Shown here one piece after another: positions 7,199 to 10,379 of a DNA stretch of 10,379 bases (the stretch's first letter is position 1; each line of letters opens with the position of its first letter). The notes below the pieces were generated by a model that was not told the DNA's origin, searched no databases, and saw only the letters and a program-made list of their open reading frames with translations. Position numbers and translations under genes: made by a program. The stretch is from Betaproteobacteria bacterium (GTDB lineage Bacteria > Pseudomonadota > Gammaproteobacteria > Burkholderiales > Burkholderiaceae). The stretch spans positions 1 through 10,379 of the forward strand of contig JABMMT010000256.1 in assembly GCA_013205155.1 (NCBI GenBank). The letters are read 5' to 3'.

Positions 7199-7230
7199 TC
7201 TCCCATTTTAGGGAGTGGTTTCTTAGGAGA
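7199..7230 (+). promoter_or_regulatory. Leader hairpin and ribosome binding site of apbC
   Basis: CTCCC (7200-7204) and GGGAG (7211-7215) form a perfect five-pair stem around a six-base loop. The Shine-Dalgarno AGGAG is at 7225-7229, six bases before the GTG start at 7236, and it fixes that start. The same 5' arm, TCTCC (7199-7203), can instead pair with GGAGA (7226-7230), covering the Shine-Dalgarno. The two pairings exclude each other. Whether this has any regulatory effect is unknown; short complementary runs also arise by chance near purine-rich ribosome sites. Confidence 0.35.
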
Positions 7231-7235
7231 AAGTT

Positions 7236-8324
7236 GTGGCAGTTACTGTTGAAATAGTTCAAGCGGAATTAAAAAATTTAGTTGATCCCAATACACAGAT
7301 CGATTATGTAACGGCAAAAAACGTTAAAAATTTACGTGTGGAGGATGGCGATATTTCTTTGGATATCGTTTTGGCTTATCCAGCCAAAAGTCAATTTGAG
7401 ATTGTTCGCAAATCAATCATTAATGTATTGCGAGAGCTACCGAGCGTAAAAAATGTCAGCGTGAATGTGAGCAGTCAAATTGTTGCTCATGCAGTACAAC
7501 GCGGTGTAAAACTATTGCCCAACGTTAAAAATATCATCGCTGTAGCGAGTGGTAAAGGGGGGGTTGGTAAGTCAACTACCGCCGTGAATTTGGCCTTAGC
7601 TCTCGCAGCTGAAGGTGCGCAAGTTGGTATTTTGGATGCTGATATCTACGGGCCCAGTCAACCGATGATGTTAGGCATTACTGGCAGACCTGAATCGATT
7701 GAAGAGAACACCATGGAGCCGATGGAAGGACATGGGTTACAAGCGAGCTCGATTGGTTTCTTGATCGATGCTGACGCACCGATGGTATGGCGTGGCCCAA
7801 TGGTGACTTCTGCTTTAGAGCAGTTGCTGCGTCAGACCCGTTGGCGTGATCTTGATTACCTGATTGTCGATATGCCACCAGGTACTGGTGATATTCAATT
7901 AACGCTTGCGCAAAAGGTGCCAGTAACGGGTGCAGTCATTGTGACTACCCCTCAAGATATTGCTTTACTTGATGCACGTAAGGGCTTAAAGATGTTTGAG
8001 AAGGTCGGTGTTCCGATCGTAGGTATTATCGAAAATATGAGTACCTATGTGTGCCCAAGTTGTGGCCACGAAGAGCATATCTTTGGAGCAGGTGGTGGCC
8101 AAAAAATGTGTAAAGAGTATGGCGTTGATTTCTTAGGCGACCTGCCATTAAATTTATCGATTCGTGAGCATGCAGATGCGGGTCGTCCAACAGTAGTTGC
8201 TGATCCTGATGGGGCAATTAGTGCAATTTATAAAAACATTGCCAGACAAGTCGCGATTCGAGTTGCTAATCTAGCTAAAGATATGAGCAGCAAATTCCCT
8301 AACATCGTAGTTCAAAATACCTGA
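7236..8324 (+). CDS. apbC: Iron-sulfur cluster carrier ATPase ApbC (Mrp/NBP35 family)
   Basis: This 362-residue cytoplasmic P-loop ATPase binds and hands over [4Fe-4S] clusters to target enzymes. The N-terminal MIP18/DUF59-type domain covers about residues 4-80. The deviant Walker A motif GKGGVGKST is at 106-114, and DADIYGPSQP at 134-143 and VDMPPGTGDIQLT at 211-223 are standard Mrp motifs. The cluster-binding CPSC at 273-276 (Cys273, Cys276) follows ENMSTYV and precedes the conserved HIFGAGGG. All hallmark residues are present and the length is normal. The start is a GTG at 7236, chosen because AGGAG lies six bases upstream and the N-terminus is complete from there. It is the first gene of a tight run with DUF3305, DUF3306 and a 4Fe-4S protein. 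Its stop TGA is embedded in the ribosome site of the next gene. This context points to Fe-S delivery for a formate-dehydrogenase system, besides any housekeeping role. Confidence 0.96.
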   Translation: MAVTVEIVQAELKNLVDPNTQIDYVTAKNVKNLRVEDGDISLDIVLAYPAKSQFEIVRKSIINVLRELPSVKNVSVNVSSQIVAHAVQRGVKLLPNVKNIIAVASGKGGVGKSTTAVNLALALAAEGAQVGILDADIYGPSQPMMLGITGRPESIEENTMEPMEGHGLQASSIGFLIDADAPMVWRGPMVTSALEQLLRQTRWRDLDYLIVDMPPGTGDIQLTLAQKVPVTGAVIVTTPQDIALLDARKGLKMFEKVGVPIVGIIENMSTYVCPSCGHEEHIFGAGGGQKMCKEYGVDFLGDLPLNLSIREHADAGRPTVVADPDGAISAIYKNIARQVAIRVANLAKDMSSKFPNIVVQNT

Positions 8325-8330
8325 GGACTT

Positions 8331-8873
8331 ATGCGCTTTGCAGTATTGATGCGTAAGCAGTTTGTTAATAACCCCTGGATCACCTATCGGTGGGTGCCTC
8401 AGGAAGTATTGCCCGATTTTAGTGAGTCTAGCCCTGAGGCTGGCAAGCCCAAAGATCACATCATCGGCCACTTTTTGAGTCGCGATGAGCAAGGCGAATC
8501 TTGGCAATTTTCTGGCTATGAGTTAAATCTCTTTCCTGATGAGGCTGAAGGCTACTACCTAAATGTCTCTTCACCAAACTCTTGTTGGTTTGTGATGTGG
8601 CGCTTGGAAGAAGACATTGAGCGCTATGTTGAGGCGCAATCATTTGAACTCGCAAAAACAGAAGTGAGTTTTGCTGTCCCACATCGAATCTGTGTGAGCT
8701 ATAACGAGGCAGCGCGCTTGTCAGACGGCGGAGAAACGGTCGATACAGTACCGATGAGTGATGAGCATGCGTCGTGGTTACAGGATTATGTCAATGAGCA
8801 CTATCGCCCAGAACCCAAAAAACGGCATCGTCCTGAATCTTTTAAGGGCGCGAATCGCCCAGCGGAGGAGTGA
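8331..8873 (+). CDS. DUF3305 domain protein, formate-dehydrogenase accessory cluster
   Basis: A 180-residue soluble protein without signal peptide or membrane segment. It begins MRFAVLMRKQFVNNPWITYRW and contains LFPDEAEGYYLNVS (67-80), then SCWFVMWRLEE (84-94), VPHRICVSYNEAARL (116-130) and a charged tail EPKKRHRPESFKG (161-173). I recognise this as DUF3305, a family of unknown biochemical role nearly always found beside DUF3306 and formate dehydrogenase genes. The AGAW-like region around 120-135 (SYNEAARLSDGGETVDTV) is typical. The ATG at 8331 is six bases after the apbC stop, and its ribosome site GAGGA (8323-8327) overlaps that stop codon, so the two genes are probably co-translated. Its own stop overlaps the start of DUF3306 (TGATG). 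Function is inferred from gene neighbourhood only. Confidence 0.85.
   Translation: MRFAVLMRKQFVNNPWITYRWVPQEVLPDFSESSPEAGKPKDHIIGHFLSRDEQGESWQFSGYELNLFPDEAEGYYLNVSSPNSCWFVMWRLEEDIERYVEAQSFELAKTEVSFAVPHRICVSYNEAARLSDGGETVDTVPMSDEHASWLQDYVNEHYRPEPKKRHRPESFKGANRPAEE
8864..8869 (+). promoter_or_regulatory. Ribosome binding site that fixes the DUF3306 start at 8873
   Basis: GGAGGA (8864-8869), close to the ideal Shine-Dalgarno, lies three bases before the ATG at 8873 and directly over a possible in-frame GTG at 8870. The GTG is almost inside the ribosome site and would add one residue, so the ATG giving MSDGFLNRW is preferred. That ATG overlaps the upstream TGA stop by one base. Confidence 0.7.
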
Positions 8874-9457
8874 TGTCTGATGGATTTCTCAATCGTTGGT
8901 CTCGACGTAAGCTAGGTGAGAATCTTGAGCCTGAGAAAAAATCGGACGAGCAGACCAAGCAAGAATTAAACAGTAGCCTTGAAGTAAAGGAACCTTCTGT
9001 GGACACTCCAGATGCTCTCCCATCGGTGACTCTGGATGATGTAGAAAAGATGGACAAGCTTGCGCCGGATTTCTCTGCATTTATGCAGCCAGGTGTAGAT
9101 CCATCCGTTCAACAAGCTGCCATGAAAAAGATGTTTACTGATCCGCACTTTAATGTGATGGATGGTCTTGATATTTATATTGGTGATTACTCTAAACCTG
9201 ACCCTATTCCCTTAGAAATGCTTAAGCGTATGGTGCAATCAGACATGCTCAATATCTTTCGTAAAGAGCCTGATGAAAAAACTCAGGGTGAGGCTAAAGT
9301 TCAGGCTCTTGCTAGTAGCTCAGAACAGGCCGAGCAAATCAGTCCCGAACCCACTTTACCAGCTGGTCAGCTGATTGATTTAACATCCACCCATCCAGTC
9401 GCGGAACTTGAGGGCAAAGATAGCGCCCCAGTTGTAGCGGAGAAGAAAACGACATAA
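8873..9457 (+). CDS. DUF3306 domain protein, formate-dehydrogenase accessory cluster
   Basis: A 194-residue soluble protein. The N-terminus MSDGFLNRWSRRK is the hallmark of DUF3306. A charged, low-complexity linker (about 14-58, rich in Glu and Lys) follows. The conserved core is at about 61-128 and includes PDFSAFMQPGV (65-75), MKKMFTDPHFNVMDGLD (84-100), IYIGDYSKPDPIP (101-113) and MLKRMVQSDMLN (116-127). The tail from about 130 is acidic and probably disordered. There is no signal peptide or membrane segment. Biochemical function is unknown; family members travel with DUF3305, a ferredoxin-like protein, a TorD-type chaperone and formate dehydrogenase subunits. The start overlaps the DUF3305 stop by one base (TGATG), a sign of translational coupling and perhaps matched dosage. 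The next gene begins 11 bases after the stop. Confidence 0.87.
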   Translation: MSDGFLNRWSRRKLGENLEPEKKSDEQTKQELNSSLEVKEPSVDTPDALPSVTLDDVEKMDKLAPDFSAFMQPGVDPSVQQAAMKKMFTDPHFNVMDGLDIYIGDYSKPDPIPLEMLKRMVQSDMLNIFRKEPDEKTQGEAKVQALASSSEQAEQISPEPTLPAGQLIDLTSTHPVAELEGKDSAPVVAEKKTT

Positions 9458-9468
9458 GAAGAGTATTG

Positions 9469-10379
9469 ATGAGCCAAAAATTAGTTTGCAATTGCAATGG
9501 AACCATGCCTTTGGATGCAAAGGCCTTAGGCGTTCCAGTTCACACTTCACTGTGTCGTCAGGAAGTAGGGACTGTCATCAAGGCATTTGAGGGTAGTGAC
9601 TCCCTAGTGATTGCTTGTACTCAAGAGAGCGCATTGTTTGATGAGCTTGCAGAACAATCTGAAAAAGCCTTGGTTGCTCCTTTGCGGTTTATCAATATTC
9701 GCGAGGTTGCTGGTTGGACGCAAGAAGCGAAAGAATCCAGCCCTAAGATCGCAGCCTTACTCGCATTGGCAGATATGCCCGAAGCAGATCCAGTGCCCGT
9801 GGTGAACTATGCTAGTGAAGGTCGTCTGCTGATCGTAGGTCCTGGTGCTCAGGCTTTGCCTTGGGCTGAAAAACTGAGTACCACCCTCGATGTCTCCGTT
9901 TTATGTACCGAACCAAGCGCATTACCGATTGCAAGAAACTTTCCTATTTATTCCGGTAAGGTCACTAAGTTAGAAGGCTATTTAGGTAACTTTTCAGTCG
10001 ATTGGGATCTGCAAAATCCGATTGACCCTGAAATGTGTACCCGCTGCGGTGCCTGTGTTGAGGTATGTCCTTCAGGCGCCATCGATGAATCATTTCAGAT
10101 TGATTTAGACAAATGCAAATCGCATCGTGAGTGCGTCACTGCCTGTGCTGGAATTGGTGCAATTAATTTTGATCGAGTTGAGCTTAAGCGCAATTCTGAG
10201 TTTGATTTAGTCATGGACTTGCGCATAGATCCACAGATGCGCATGAGTCAGACACCTCAAGGCTACTTTGCTCCTGGGCAAGACCCTTTTGGGCAAGCTC
10301 TCGTGGCTAGCCAGCTATTAGGCATGGTTGGTGAATTCGAAAAACCAAAATACTTTTCTTACAACGAAAAAGTATGTGC
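9469..10379 (+). CDS. 4Fe-4S ferredoxin-like protein of the formate-dehydrogenase accessory cluster, C-terminus cut off
   Basis: The frame is open from the ATG at 9469 to the right edge (303 visible residues, no stop). The ferredoxin motif CTRCGACVEVCP gives Cys190, 193, 196 and 200, enough for one [4Fe-4S] cluster. A second cysteine set follows at 216, 222 and 226 (CKSHRECVTAC), with spacing unlike the classic CxxCxxC but ending in GIGAI as in a second ferredoxin half. The N-terminal region carries CNCNGTMPLD (Cys7, Cys9) plus Cys29 and Cys50, and LLIVGPGAQA (120-129) resembles a nucleotide-fold turn. No signal peptide or membrane segment is visible, so it should be cytoplasmic. This protein type is known to sit between DUF3306 and a TorD-like chaperone in formate-dehydrogenase loci. 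An electron-transfer or maturation role is inferred. A purine-rich AAGAAGAG (9456-9463) precedes the start. An in-frame TTG directly before the ATG is less likely to be used. Confidence 0.88.
   Translation, partial: MSQKLVCNCNGTMPLDAKALGVPVHTSLCRQEVGTVIKAFEGSDSLVIACTQESALFDELAEQSEKALVAPLRFINIREVAGWTQEAKESSPKIAALLALADMPEADPVPVVNYASEGRLLIVGPGAQALPWAEKLSTTLDVSVLCTEPSALPIARNFPIYSGKVTKLEGYLGNFSVDWDLQNPIDPEMCTRCGACVEVCPSGAIDESFQIDLDKCKSHRECVTACAGIGAINFDRVELKRNSEFDLVMDLRIDPQMRMSQTPQGYFAPGQDPFGQALVASQLLGMVGEFEKPKYFSYNEKVC

Noticed and set aside
7090..7235. Intergenic region checked for a small RNA, tRNA or riboswitch
   Set aside because: There is no cloverleaf or known riboswitch core. Only a weak hairpin after the chaperone gene, a possible promoter and a short leader hairpin are visible.
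9611..9805. 64-residue open frame on the plus strand
   Set aside because: It overlaps the 4Fe-4S gene in another frame; the overlapping frame contains the ferredoxin motif and is continuous to the edge.

Overview
The window looks like chromosomal DNA from a betaproteobacterium of the Burkholderiales. A Polynucleobacter-like freshwater bacterium is my best guess. It rests on moderate, slightly AT-leaning base composition, compact gene packing, and a DUF3305/DUF3306/4Fe-4S formate-dehydrogenase accessory cluster directly behind apbC. This comes from reading the sequence, not from a database match. No tRNA, rRNA, insertion sequence, CRISPR array or integration site was seen.

Left part (1-3720, minus strand). 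Three genes read leftwards: an integral-membrane GT39/ArnT-like glycosyltransferase (3720-2224), a flippase-like LPG_synthase_TM membrane protein (2181-1132) and a GT9 heptosyltransferase-like glycosyltransferase (1114 to beyond the left edge). Gaps are 42 and 17 bases. Together they look like a cell-envelope glycan or lipid-linked sugar module.

Middle part (3768-7089). A DUF3047 lipoprotein (3768-4562, plus) starts 47 bases from the glycosyltransferase gene and points away from it. It converges with copA (6844-4568, minus), with 5 bases between the stop codons. copA encodes a complete P1B-type copper-exporting ATPase. It is divergent from a 64-residue CopZ-like copper chaperone gene (6895-7089, plus), with 50 bases between the start codons. 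The two form a small copper-detoxification unit with no regulator gene in view.

Right part (7090-10379, plus strand). After a 146-base intergenic region with a possible promoter and hairpin, apbC (Fe-S carrier ATPase) starts a tight run: apbC, DUF3305, DUF3306 and a 4Fe-4S ferredoxin-like protein cut off by the right edge. Stops and starts nearly touch or overlap, so this is very probably one operon. In related bacteria the DUF3305/DUF3306/ferredoxin trio precedes a TorD-type chaperone and formate dehydrogenase genes, which would lie just beyond the window. ApbC would fit as a supplier of Fe-S clusters for that enzyme system.

The window is mostly well-understood gene families. The points that deserve a second look are a Phe in place of Tyr in the copper-site YN motif of CopA, the short operator-less copA/copZ divergent region, and the coupling of apbC to the formate-dehydrogenase accessory genes. 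I do not see a clearly new biological system here.
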